Position numbers and translations under genes: made by a program. DNA of 64,000 bases. Origin: Silene conica. Lineage: Eukaryota > Streptophyta > Magnoliopsida > Caryophyllales > Caryophyllaceae. The notes below the pieces were generated by a model. It saw only the letters and a list, made by a program, of their open reading frames with translations. It was not told the DNA's origin and made no database searches. Below, piece after piece: positions 50,001 through 61,993 of the stretch; position 1 is the first letter of the stretch, and every line of letters begins with the position of its first letter. The stretch lies in the NCBI GenBank assembly GCA_029255685.2, contig CM055319.2:35226530-35290529 (forward strand), given 5' to 3'.

Positions 50001-53000
50001 CTACTAGATCTCGCAATTCGTTCAAGCGAATCAATATTATTAAGTAAAAATCTTAATTTTGACTTCGATAATTATTACTCTCTACCTTGCATAAAGATTT
50101 TACACATTTCCTTAAACGATTGAAAGATTTGTCATGTTTTTTGGGCAATTTCACAAAGATTTTTCACATCACTAAATTGGTAAGAATTATATTACTAAGT
50201 GGCCCCGGCCCCAACCCCGACACCAGCCCCGACCCTGACCCCATTGTTAACGACCAAAAGGGAGACGTAATAAAGTGGACTCGCCAAACGTGAACTCCCT
50301 CGTCCCTGGACACGTTGTAGCGGTTTGTAAAGCAAATGGAGAAAGGGAGGGAGGAAGAGAAAAAGGAGAATGAAGCGTGGAAGTGAGGAAGGGGATAATT
50401 GTGTCAATATGCATATGTAAGGCCGACCGGTGACTTGTGATTGGTGTTCGTGAACAATCGTGCGGTTGTCTAGAGTGGACATAGGTATATAGGTGATTGC
50501 AATTTAATTCACAAGTTATTATAGTCTGTGAGTTCCTAACATGAATCAATAGTCTCTCCATATAGGTTTGAATCCTTCAATATGATCAAAGGTAAATAAA
50601 CAAAGTAAGGCAAAATAGATAATTGATAAACAAAACAAGTGTGTTTGCAAAACTAAAATAAAAAGTAGGAAAAACGTGAAAACCAAGATTGCAGCGCCAA
50701 AAAACTTTTAGAAAAAAAAAATCTTAAGGTAAAAATGATAAAATATGAGTAAATATCCAAAAACCCAAACTAAATCTTCAACATGGATTCTTTTTCTCCA
50801 CAATACCCTCTCACTCAACCTACTCTTATTAATTCCCAAAAGATATCGCTTTCAAATACTCTGAACCATGTTTGTTATGGTCTCCTCTTCCCCTAACAAT
50901 ATTATCAACTCTCCTCACCGGTGCTCTCCGCCGCATATGGCCTAACCACCTAAATTGTTTCCCTCATCTTATTTTCAATCGTCGCAACACATACTTTCTC
51001 TCGGACCAACTCGGACCAACTCGAACCAACTCATTCCTAAAGCGAGGGCCCCGAAAATGGGCCCCGATACCACTACTTACATTAATACTTATGAAAATTT
51101 TAATGTTATTTTGTTTTAAGATTTATTTTTTAATATACGAAAATGTTTATACTTTATTTCTTTCATATATAACTTAAATGTTCTATTAATATGTTTTCGT
51201 AGATAAAAAAAGTCAGAAAAGAAAACAAACAGTTTTAGCTAAATGAAACCAATAAATCATGGAATATAGTGATAACTTAGTCCATTAAAAGTAGTCTGGA
51301 AAAAAAATGGAAAAAATGTAGTTATGGAGAACTAATGCATGAATATGGAAAGCCCGAAAAAAATCAAAAGCTTAACCACTGTGCCATCCTACATTTCATG
51401 ATTACTAGCCTAACTAATTGTAATATACTCTTAATTTACTTTATTGGCCCCCAAATCGGCCTTGTGCGACCACACGGCCCGCATACCCTATAAGCTGGCC
51501 GACTTATCCTACTATCATTTCTTGTGTGGCCACACATCCACCAAAGCATACGAAACTCTATGAATAAACGACATACTTGAGAAGTCCGTGGGAGAAGAGT
51601 CCAATGATATTTTTGTGCTTTATATCGAATGGGTCATCTTTATATGACATTTATCATTGTATCTTTAGGCTTAGAAGAAATGATAAATAAGGGTTGGATT
51701 AGGTAAATTTGTGAAACAATTCACACTAAGACTATTGAATCTTTTTTCATAAATAAATACTCTTAAAAATTAAGGAAAAAAAGACTTTGGTTCGAAATCA
51801 CTTATTTGTATAAATAGAGTGTTTACCATATTCATAAAAAGGAAAGAAAATCATCTTCATTTAAACATGTTATTGCCAATGACAAATAGACCTAAAGGTT
51901 CATTGAAGAAGTTAACAAGCGAATTCCCACAAAATATTTGTTTGTTAACGCCTTTAGGAATATTAGGAATATTAGAGTTGACAAAAAAATGACATGACAC
52001 GAAATTAACGGGTTTGGGTTGATGCTTAATGACTCATTTATGTACACGATATTTAATTGGGTCGGGTTTGAGTTGAGCTCCCTTAACACAAACCGACACA
52101 AATGGCGTATTTACCAAATTAATCCTAATTTTTATCGAAAAATTTTCACATACATATATTTACACCTTCCAAATATTGACATGACACGAAAACACGATTG
52201 AAACCTGACACGAAGTTAACGGGTTAGGGTTGAGGCTTGATTACCCATTTATGCAAGTGGGTTGATACGAACATGACACGATATTAAAATGAGTCGGGTT
52301 TGGGTTGAAGGGTTTCTGACTCGTTTATATGTGACACGGACACAAACCCGACATAACCCATTTTGTTTGCAAGTCTGAGGTCTAAAGAATATTGAGAGCT
52401 TAAGAAGAAGTCCTGTTATGTTTCAAAGCCACTTAAATAATAAAGGCAGATGATTATAGAAGATACGTATCCATATATTTTACTCTGTGCAAATAGGGAG
52501 GATGGGTTAACAAAGCCTTAGTCCCAAAATGTTTATGGATGGGTTAATATGAATCATCTTTTACAATCCTTTATCCATGTTTTATCTAAACGTCCTCCGC
52601 CCCAGTAATCTTTTTCAATCACCGAACTTCCAATCTTTTTCGTTCACCAACCTCCTAACTGGGGCATTTTGTCTTACATGCCCATACTGCCTTAGTCATG
52701 TGTTTATCTAATCTTAGGTTAAGTAAACCGTATTCAAGTGTGCATTTTTTTAAGTGACAAGTGTGACACTCAAAACACAACCTTGGTGATAGGTTTGATC
52801 ATATATTCCTTTTATGCGTTAGAATTGAAATTATACTTCATAAGTTGTTTGTTATTCCGTTGGAGTTAAATGTTCACCTTCACCTTCACCTAACCGTGAA
52901 CTTGTCTTCTCTTTGTCCAAAAGATTACTCACGAGAGCTTAAGAACCTAATCACCTTTAACACCGATTTGATTTGAGTTTGTGCATTGGCGCCCCTCGGT

Positions 53001-56000
53001 GTTCAGTACTCCGCATTCTCTCACTCGAACAATATATATTTAACCTAATTGAACAACTATTTATTGGGACGACTCTAGAAATGAGTTAGGGATCTTGAAC
53101 TCTAATCCATAAAATACCAAGGATTTACTATATCAGCTTTGATCGTCGATAGTGGATGCAAAAAAAACAACGGAAAGGAGTCTAATGGAGAATAAATAAA
53201 AAAATAGTTACCTAATCGTATTAAATTAAGACTATGAGGCTAGCACGGGATTGTAAATCACGTAGATAAAAGAACTTACGAGTGGTGGCAGAGTGACTTC
53301 TTTAACTTGAGCATAACCTCCAACCTCCACATCATTGGGCTGTTTGATCTCTTTACCCAATTTGTTAGCAGATTGATGTTCACCACAATTATTGGTCCTC
53401 CTTTTCTTGGAAATTCCTTCGCTTGTACCATCCCGCTCTCTTAATAACTTTACTCTATCCTTGGATTCAACAGCTCCACCAGGACGATAAGGAACCTTAC
53501 TGACACAGTTATCAAAGTCTTTGTCTTTTGACTGTTTCACAGATACTTTGTCATCAGGTCTGTCACCAGATTTGCCATTTACCGGACGATTGAGCTTCTG
53601 CTTCCCAAGAGTACCACTTATACTTTTAGACTCACTAGTCAACTTTCCTCCATCAGCAATTTCAGTAGCACACGCAACAGATCGTAAAACATTATTACTG
53701 GCCAGAGAAACATTGACAGATTTCTTAGTACCACTGACAACTGATTTTTCAGCAGTAACATCAAGCTTAAGTTTCTTAGATGGTCTATCCTCAGACTTAG
53801 CTTTATCTTTATCTGCAACAACAGTGCGCTTTATAACATCATTCTTTGGTTCTGGCTTTCCATTCTCAGTAGCAGTAACAGTCACTCTACCTTCACCAAC
53901 CTTGTTCAATTCAGTTTGCTTTGAATCAGAAGACTTTGAATTGATTTCCTGACCACTTCCCAACACCCGTTTAGATGTAGAAGGAACCACACTCGAATTC
54001 TCATTTGAAGCAACATCACCTTTTTCTGCTAATTGCTTCTTTTCATAACCGAATAACGAACCTAAACCAGCATCAAACTTAACATCTCTAACACTGTCCT
54101 CAGTGTCTTTACTTGGAGTTTCCGTTTTCTCTACACCCGCTACCAAAACAGAATTATAAGCCACATCTACTAATGCATCTGCCGCAACATCATCTTTGGC
54201 AGAAATCAATGGTTTCACTCCAGCTGTCACATTCGCACTATCTAACTTAGCAAGGTTCATTGATTGAAGATTTTTTTTGTTCAACAACCATTCAACTGTG
54301 ACAGGTAACAGATAAAAGAAAAGCGTCACTACAAAATGGTTCTCACGGAAGTAATAACTGAACAGATTTCGAAACGCAAGGACACACCATCGATCATGGC
54401 TATCTTTTCATCCAGCTTATCTGAAATTGAAAGGTTTTTGACATCAAAGGTGCGATAAAACACATAGTCCGCCAACTCAAGTTCGTCATTAGATGGTTGT
54501 CGATTCCTGTCATCCTTTGAGATGCATATAACATTGCACTTTCCAGCAATTGCTTCCTGAATTGACATGAAAAGAATCAGCGGGCACAGCGAACTCTTCT
54601 TAAAAGGCAAAAGCACCTTTTTAAAGAGTCACGTATGGACCCCCACGTGAAGGTTTTGAAAACGCAAATGTATGCCATAACGTCCCTTTAACTTCGCCAT
54701 AGTAAGAGTGAGGACGTTGTGTATACCCAACTCCCCTTACATAGATGTGTAATGGTGCCAATCCAACACATCAAATACTTAAGAGCTATGCTACTTTGAC
54801 ACTTCACTTTGCCTACAAGTTGGAGTCCAATATCCAACATCTCAGCACGCAACGACACGACAAGACACGTGAACGGCATTTTAAATTAAAACATGAATTG
54901 CTTCAAATAATAGTCATGCCTAACCCTACGTCATTGACAACATGTTGCGTTAGACACTTCCCGAGGATTTTGTGCAAAAGAGTCGTCAAGTAGAGGTGAT
55001 CAAATGCAGGCTTGGGAAAGATTTGGGCCGGGATAACATGACTTTTTTGGGGCCCACGGACATGCGGGTTAGCGGGTTCATGGGATATGCCTTTGTAATT
55101 TTTGGAAAATAGATTGTCCAGGCCCGTTTTCTAGCGGGTCGGATGGAACAGGCCTAATGGGCCGTCCCATCCATGAATAGCTCTATTGTCAAGGTTAGCG
55201 AGATCAAAGCCTTGCTCCGTCAAACCAGGCAAGTCAAGTTGAAACAAAGAGTGAAGAGTGGTTTTAAGAGTTGAGCCTAATCATCACAAAACACAACTCT
55301 CATATAATTAAATGTTGTATTCTAGTTGGAGCAACATAGTCATAAGGTTAGTGAGATCAAAGCTCAACTACGAGCGAGTTAAACCGACGAAGTCATATTA
55401 TGACAAAGAGTGGTTTTAAAAAGTTGTGCCTAATCATCACGAACCACAACTCCATAATATCAAATGTTGTATTTTCAATTATTTGTATCTCTATCTCTAG
55501 AGTATGGAGGAATTAATCAAACAACCCACATCTCTATAGGAATTAATCAAACAACCCGCTCTATATGCGTTTCCTTTTATTGTGAAGCATTCTTCTCTCA
55601 TGGCAATTTACAATGTATCTTTCCTTATAGGTCTCGGAAAACAACAAAGGAGTCATTTGTACGCGCATCCAACTCTTTACTCCAACATAGGCAATAATCC
55701 ACAATCTGAAGGCACTTTATGTTCTTGTTATAGTATCATGTATGATTTATTCCTAGAATTGGGTGCCCAAAAACCCAATAAGGGTCTCGTACGATACGAC
55801 ACACGATGAGAGGCGTGTTGTTTTTTAAAAAGAAAATTGTATTTCAAATGAAATTCTTTCTTGCCTTTATGGAAATTAAAGAGGATGAACACATTGACAT
55901 GTAAAAGTAATTATAATGTTCTACAAAGAAGGGCGAAATAAAAGGAAAGAAAAAAATATAGAAATTGAAACTTAGTATCCCTTGCTAGCTACTTCTTCTG

Positions 56001-59000
56001 TCTCGATTAATAGTTCACACATTTCATTTTTGGGTGTTTTGTCAATAGTACACTTTCCTAATCCAGTAAAAAAGCCAGCTCGTGTGGGTGGAGACTACTA
56101 CATGCCCTTCTCATTTGAAGTTGGTTTTGATTTTTTTAATAATTGTAAATTTCTCTCTCTCTCCTTAACCAAAATAATCGTGCATAAAGCAACTGTAAAT
56201 TATTCAATGGGGGAGGAGGGAGTAGCTATTATCTAGAAGGCCTATTTAATGTGCGACGAGACATTTTGGCTAGTGCGCCACTCATTAGTTGATGACATTA
56301 CAAGAAAACATTGATTCCATAATTCAAGATAGCTTATGTGATTAAGCAATCAATGGGAACTAATGATCATAGGTTTAGATTTCTGAAATAGATATAACAA
56401 GCTCGACAAGTGCACGATTAAGTTTAAGGAGAAGCCACAAAACTTAAGCCAAAAGAGCTAGAGCATGTTGAGTTTCCACTATCACCCTTATCTCTCCTAG
56501 ACATAGATTCACAAGAAATATTGTGCTTCAATGTAGCGCAACATTATAATAACTTTACAGTATGTCATGGTATTCAACATCATCTCAACACAACTTGATT
56601 GAAGTCCATGTGTCATACATATGATCGATTTTGCTTTATAATATGAGTGATCATGAAGTTTACTAATCATTTCCGATAAATTCGGGTTATAGATTCTCAT
56701 TCTTCATTTTGCAATAAAAGGCAAATGAAAAAGCTCAAGAAAACACGTCACCATTGAGAGGCAAGAAGATAATCCCTTAGCCTAATCTCCTCAATATTGT
56801 AGAAAAGAGTCTTACCGAAATGTCTTTGTGACAAACTTCAATTTTGCAAGAACAAGATGCAACCCAAATAAACACATTCTCATACATAGTAAAAAGGCCC
56901 ACTTTAACTTACTTTTACAACGCACATATTTGATGTACTCGAACCCAATAAATAATTAGCCCTTAATCCAATGCATAGCATACGCAATTATCCCTTAATC
57001 CAATATATAGCATACGCAATTACCGTGAAGCATTCACCCTCATAAAAAATGGTTCACTCTCTTTATTCAAAAGAAAGGTTAATTTGTGTATTACTTTATA
57101 CAATAGAGTAGAGGTTTTCGTTGCGCTTGCACTTGTCTAAAAGCTTAAGCACGTATATACGTTCCAAACTTTGAAACTTCCCTTTTATAATTCATTTCTC
57201 CACCATTTCCTATCTCTAGTTTCTTCCTAAAATCATCCACCATGAAAATTAATGTCTCAAAGTTTGGATAGGAAAAGGAAAGGGAAGGGAAATAGACAAG
57301 GAATGAAGGAATGGAGGGTGAATGGAAGGGCAGAGTTTCTCTCCACGTCTTTTCTTTATTAGAGATATTTTAATTTGCGGCGTAGGAGGTACATTGAGGT
57401 ATTCATTATCCTCTCCTTCAAGTCTCTCCACCTCCATTTTGCTACCCAAATAAAGAAAATAACTTTTCCCTATTTCTCTCTAGTTCCTTTCCTTCCAAGT
57501 CCACTCATCCAAACAAGGTTTTAGCAAATAAAGAACTCCAAAAAACAATTTAGAAGTAGTAATGTAAAAGCCCATGCTGTAAGATATTACATTTCACAAT
57601 AAGTCCTTATAGCTTGGCCATTGTAAGAGCCCATGATGTAAGATATTACTATTATCCAATATTGGGCATTACATTTCTCAATAAGTCCTTAGCTTGGCCA
57701 TTGTAAGAGCCCATGGTGTAAGATATTACAATTATCCATAAGCATCCCAAAAAAACAGAGAGTTGCACAAAAGATTGTTCTCTACATTATTAGCTGTTTT
57801 CTTTGTTTGCTTTAATCCTTTCCAAACTCCTAATTTATACGAGTATTCTCATAATTTTTGAGCACATTTCTAAAGGAAGGCTTTCCATTTTTAATCATGT
57901 ATGGCTTGCTTGGGATGAGGGTAATTATCAAGGGAGTAATAGAGTTAAAATGAACTAAAAAATGGAGGAAAGGGATAGGGATTGAAGATAGAAATGGATA
58001 GAAATGCGGAAAGATAGTGTAAAAGTCCCTCGATTAAGGGAGTAATTGTTACTCACCTCCCCCCTCAAGTAATGTATTACCTCCATACGGAGGTAATCAT
58101 TCCTCCCTCACCCCCTCCTTCCACCCTCCACAACCACCACATACCACCAATCTCCTCCCATTTCTTCTTATTTTAGCTCTCATTACTCACTTAATTATTA
58201 CTCCCATCCCAAGCAAGCCCTCAAACTTAATGAACCCCACTCTAATATAATCATGTCAATAGATACCGCAAAGTGCAAATAGCTATGAATTTTTTTTCAA
58301 ATAAATCTGTTATATAAACAATAACATTAACTAAAAATACCATTAGTCTAGTGCGCGTAGGCTGGTTTTTTTATATTCTAAAGGGCGCAAGAAATCGGGA
58401 GTATAGTACTCCCGCAATTTCGCAAATGGCTGAGTAAGGTAGTTCCATAACAAAACACTATTGTAGCTTCAAATACACAAAGCAAACAACAATGAACGGC
58501 AACTGGAAAGATTATGTTTGCAAAATTATCATTTAAAACAAGAAGCCACGTGTCATGATGAAAGCTAACACCAACCAAAAGACATGACAAATACAGATCT
58601 TAGAATCATATGGAGAACTAGTTAATTTAAGCCTTACCATTAAAAAAATCAATGGGACTATCCATCTTTCAATACATTCTACAACAAATCCTATTACTTG
58701 ATGTGAGAACAAATTACAAACGTAACAATCTTTTTTAATATTGATGTTAGTTTAACTTTTTTTTTTTCCTAGTAATCATTTTTTATGCATCATATTGTTT
58801 GGTTGATATTACTATTTTTGTTATTGCTTTTTTTTCCCAATTGCTACTTTACAAAAAAAGGGTTTTCTACTTTTCTATGCTTTCTTATCCTTACTAATTT
58901 ATTATTATATAAATTGTTTTTATCGTCTGTTTTAATAAATAAAATCCAGACATTATTACACCTATATCCAGTTTCATATGATGATCGTGCAGTAGACCTC

Positions 59001-60456
59001 AAATCATTGTGGGATTGCTCTGCTGTTTTTGATTGGGTTCTGATCCTCGACGAGTTTCACGCGAGTACATCCATTTCCTGGAACATATGCTTCCCTGGTC
59101 TCCTAAAACAAACTTATTATGAATATACCTTACAAGTTTCACCCAATACATGTTTCCAATGATTTACTCCACAAAATAATTTTCTGTAAACTTTAAAACC
59201 AAAGCCTATCATCCACCCAAAATAAAAACCCGCCAATGAAGAAGAGACTACACCTCTAGTAACTGATAACCTTCCAGCCATACCAACTCCAAGGGACGAA
59301 AAATGTAACACGTCTAATTGGCAGTCCAGAAGCATGCTAACAATCAAACAACAAAAACGAGGGAAAACTAGTGGCAAGAAGGGGCAGATGTGCATCGGAA
59401 CAAAGGGTAGATATGTTAACCAACAATCTGGAAAAGTTATTGATAAGAAACAACTTGCAACCCCATTTTTTATAATGTTGCTGCCTCTTTTCAGTAAATA
59501 GATTGAAGAGAGTGGGAATATGGCAGTTACTGCAATTGTGGTAATAAATGTGAGAGTTATAAATTAAATTTTCCTCAATTTATCCTTTTAAATTTCTTAG
59601 TGTCTCAAATAATTATTGTGTAAGACCTTTTCACACTCTATGGGATGGTCGCATTGTGTAAGCAACAACTCATTTATTAGAGTTGAATAAATAAATTCTC
59701 TTATTAAAATGGACTCCTCACTTAATTTTCAATGCTTCATTTATCAACGTATTTTTACGATTGTTGATGTGCCCTTTTATTATTTTTGTCTTATAAATTT
59801 ATGGGCTTCATCAGTAATATTGATGTAGAGGTATACATTGTTAAAGCCTATACAAGTACTTGTTATTTTGATAATATGCATTTTGATGGACATTGCCGGT
59901 TTGGAAAATTTTTGCTACCCCAACTTCGTAATCCTGGCTCCACCTCTGGTGCCAAGTAAGAAAAAATACGAAAACCTAACTGCAACTCAACTATGCAACA
60001 GTCACCCACCAGGGAACATGATCAAGCAAATTAAAGAGAGATAAAGCACAAATCATTAACACAAATAAACAAGAGTATTATAAATAATATTACCAAGGGA
60101 TTAATATTGGTCAAGCCAGGGCCGACACCAGTTCCCAAAAAGATTTCATTCTTAAGCACATCCAGACCTTGCAAGTAATTAGAAATTTCGGAAGGCCGAA
60201 AAAACCAAAGAACTTTAACCTTCCTTTCTTGAGCCTTGGCATCCTCCCAAATTCTAACAAGTTTACCAACAAACGGCTCGCTTTGGCCTCTCTTGAAGAG
60301 GTGAATGCAATCATAGAGGGAGTACTCAACACCATCAAACATAAAAGACTGATAAAAACACACATCTTCATTACTAGGGGGTGGCCCGCGCCTTTTCAAC
60401 CATTTGAATTCAATGTTATCCCCAATCTTAGTCTTTTTCCTTTTCCTATCCGACAT
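44069..60456 (-). CDS. ASI1: ASI1/IBM2-type BAH + RRM protein, 10 coding exons
   Basis: Exons by hand: 60456-60094, 54556-54388, 54295-53280, 47821-47795, 47131-47039, 46776-46698, 46492-46402, 44555-44450, 44329-44213 and 44122-44069; all GT-AG and in phase, 704 residues. The N-terminal BAH domain spans exons 1-2 (SLYDCIHLFKR, KLVRIWED, VLWFFRPSE, ADYVFYRTFDV). Exon 3 is a long charged, low-complexity linker with KKRR-type basic runs. Exons 4-8 hold an RRM (KLVLLQNLDP, GQAFAIFSNREVAEMVI). This BAH-linker-RRM order is that of Arabidopsis ASI1 (IBM2/SG1), a nuclear protein needed for full-length transcripts of genes with heterochromatic introns, such as IBM1. Introns 1 (54557-60093) and 3 (47822-53279) each exceed 5 kb and carry transposon pieces. 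The symbol rests on domain order and similarity read by eye. Confidence 0.87.
48905..49133. repeat. GCTCGAG-rich repeat in ASI1 intron 3
   Basis: Words GGCTCGAG, AGCTCGAG, TAACGAGCACAA and GTTAAA recur in both orientations, as in the TAGRG-ended elements elsewhere in the window. No TIR or TSD was found, so this is probably a decayed relative. A similar GGGTT-rich piece lies at about 49630-49762. Confidence 0.45.
51973..52377. mobile_element. hAT-like MITE (decayed), ASI1 intron 3
   Basis: The left end TAGAGTTGACAAAAAAATG pairs imperfectly with the reverse complement of the right end (CAGACTTGCAAACAAAATGG). Inside are repeated GACACGAA, GGGTTTGGGTT and CACAAACCCGAC words. There is no convincing 8-bp duplication. 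Confidence 0.5.
54991..55185. mobile_element. hAT-like MITE (195 bp), ASI1 intron 1
   Basis: It begins TAGAGGTGATCAAATG and ends CATGAATAGCTCTA. The flanks are TCGTCAAG (54983-54990) and TTGTCAAG (55186-55193), an 8-bp TSD with one mismatch. The interior is rich in GGGCC and GCGGGTT words. Confidence 0.7.
55191..55473. repeat. Diverged direct duplication, about 130 bp units
   Basis: Copies at 55191-55321 and 55344-55473 share AAGGTTAGYGAGATCAAAGC, AAAGAGTGGTTTTAA, GCCTAATCATCAC and AAATGTTGTATT. In ASI1 intron 1, directly beside the small hAT-like element. Confidence 0.75.
56960..57023. repeat. 32-bp tandem repeat, two copies
   Basis: CCCTTAATCCAATRYATAGC plus 12 more bases, repeated once with two differences. 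In ASI1 intron 1. Confidence 0.85.
57262..57516. mobile_element. Possible MITE with GTTTGGAT ends
   Basis: The left AAGTTTGGATAGGAAAAGG and the reverse complement of the right end (CTTGTTTGGATGAGTGG) are similar, and both arms are GGAAAGGAA-rich. No clear TSD. In ASI1 intron 1. Confidence 0.4.
57563..57738. repeat. Local tandem duplication (TGTAAGAGCCCATG units)
   Basis: TGTAARAGCCCATGNTGTAA with ATATTAC occurs at 57563, 57622 and 57702. The last two copies are preceded by the shared AATAAGTCCTTA...GCTTGGCCAT. Confidence 0.85.
57903..58219. mobile_element. MITE with GGCTTGCTTGGGATG ends (317 bp)
   Basis: The left GGCTTGCTTGGGATGAGGGT pairs with the reverse complement of the right end (GGCTTGCTTGGGATGGGAGT); similarity runs for about 45 bp. 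The TSD is not clear. No coding capacity. It lies in ASI1 intron 1. Confidence 0.7.
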
Positions 60457-60899
60457 TATGGGTAGTAATTGCGAAAATTCGAAACCTACATTACGAAATC
60501 CATATATATAACAGTAATTAGGTTGATAATCATGTAAGTAGTATACAGAAACATAGAAAATGATTAGATTATCGATTCGAAATTGATATAGTGATTAATC
60601 AATTAAGAATTGAAGGTTCATTTGTAATGCAGCGGAAACTTAAGAGCGAAAGGATGACATGGAAAGAGACTTACAGAGAAACGAGGAACGGCAGACGGAG
60701 GACGAATGAGAGTGAGTGAGGGTCGAAGGAAGATGAAAGTAAAAATGGCGGAGAAGAGAGGTTGAAACTAGAAAGGGGTTAAATAAAGAAACGGTTATTA
60801 TCCTAATAGAGTACCTTTTTGAGTTACTGCCATGTCTGCCAAGGTATACTCCGTTAAGATAGAAATATGTTTAAACTTCCACAATAGGGTACTCACAAT
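60457..60899. other. Upstream region of the ASI1-type gene
   Basis: About 440 bp between the ASI1 start codon and the next hAT-like element; it should contain the 5' UTR and promoter. No distinct motif stands out. Confidence 0.4.
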
Positions 60900-61425
60900 T
60901 AGGGCTGAGCATAGGTCCGGAACCGGACCGAACCGGACCGAATCCGAAACCGAATTCTACTAAATTGGGGACCGAAGACCGGACCTATAAGGAACCGGTC
61001 CTCGACCGGACCGGACCGGTAAAAACCGGACCAACCCGAGACCGGACCATTTGGACCGATATCCCATTTGATCAAATTTTCTTATTTAACTAACGATAAA
61101 AGTCTTGAATAAAAACGCATACTCTAATTTGTACTACTTTCCACATCACGCAGAAGAACGCATAATAATAACTAGCCAAAATAACACATTAAACAACTTT
61201 AGAATTCAGAAGTCAAAAGTTCAATAATCACAATTTTGACTCAATTCGGTCCTATCGGTCTGGACCGAAAATTTTTGGTTTTGGACCGGACCGGACCGAA
61301 ACCCGAACAACATAAATTGTTGGACCTAGGACCGGACCGAAATTCAACCGGTCCGGGTTCGGTCTGGACCGAACGGTCCGGTTCGGTCCATTTTTCTGGT
61401 CTGGACCGAGTTTTGCTCACCCCTA
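60900..61425. mobile_element. hAT-type MITE with GGACCGG-rich arms (526 bp)
   Basis: It starts TAGGGCTGAGCA and ends TGCTCACCCCTA (TIR with one mismatch over 12). The perfect 8-bp duplication CTCACAAT flanks it (60892-60899 and 61426-61433). The arms are dense in GGACCGGACCGAA-type repeats and the core is AT-rich. It lies about 440 bp upstream of the ASI1 start codon. Confidence 0.87.
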
Positions 61426-61433
61426 CTCACAAT

Positions 61434-61993
61434 CGTCCTATTTAAAAAAACAAAAAAATACTTTTTCATCTATAAATTTTACTATTTCATATACATTTTT
61501 TTCATAAAGTCCTCATACCCTACTTTTTTTTTGTTAAATAGTTAAAACAAATCTTCTCTCTACGTTTTTTAGAGAGAAGTTTTCCTCTCTTTTTGAGAGC
61601 CTCTTCTTTTTCAAATTTCTGTATCTTTTAGTTTCTTTTGTCCAAACATATACCATCTTTATTCTCTCTGCATGTCAACTATTGGGCTCTCTTTCCTTTA
61701 ACTCTTAATCTCCCTTCTGCGAAAATCCTTTGACAATATTTTCTTTCTGTTTTTTCAATCATTGCTACCTTTTTCTTCCTGTTGGGTGAAAGACTGTTTT
61801 ACGGCAGCTCGTCGGTTGGACTCCCCGGAGTGTCAGAGCTCTTTTGGCTTTTTCAGACATTCCTTTTGTTTTTACACGGCTCAAGATTTGGGAGCCAATA
61901 AGTTCTCTGCAACGAGTGATGATTGGCTTTCCTGAAGTTATTGAGGCAGTTATCTGAGTAAAGTCCTTTTTTCGTTTCCCTATTTAAGGCACC
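61434..61993 (+). other. Pyrimidine-rich lead-in to a LINE
   Basis: A T/C-rich stretch preceding LINE ORF1, probably including that LINE's 5' UTR. The exact LINE start is not visible. Confidence 0.45.

Noticed and set aside
53521..53952. 143-codon plus-strand frame
   Set aside because: It is the shadow of ASI1 exon 3, whose splice phases and domain context fit the minus strand.
58396..58414. Hairpin CGGGAGTATAGTACTCCCG as a terminator or regulatory site
   Set aside because: It is an isolated small palindrome in an intron, with no context to support a role.
61236..61445. Frame rich in DRTGP across the second hAT-type element
   Set aside because: A translation of GGACCGG repeats within a non-coding element.
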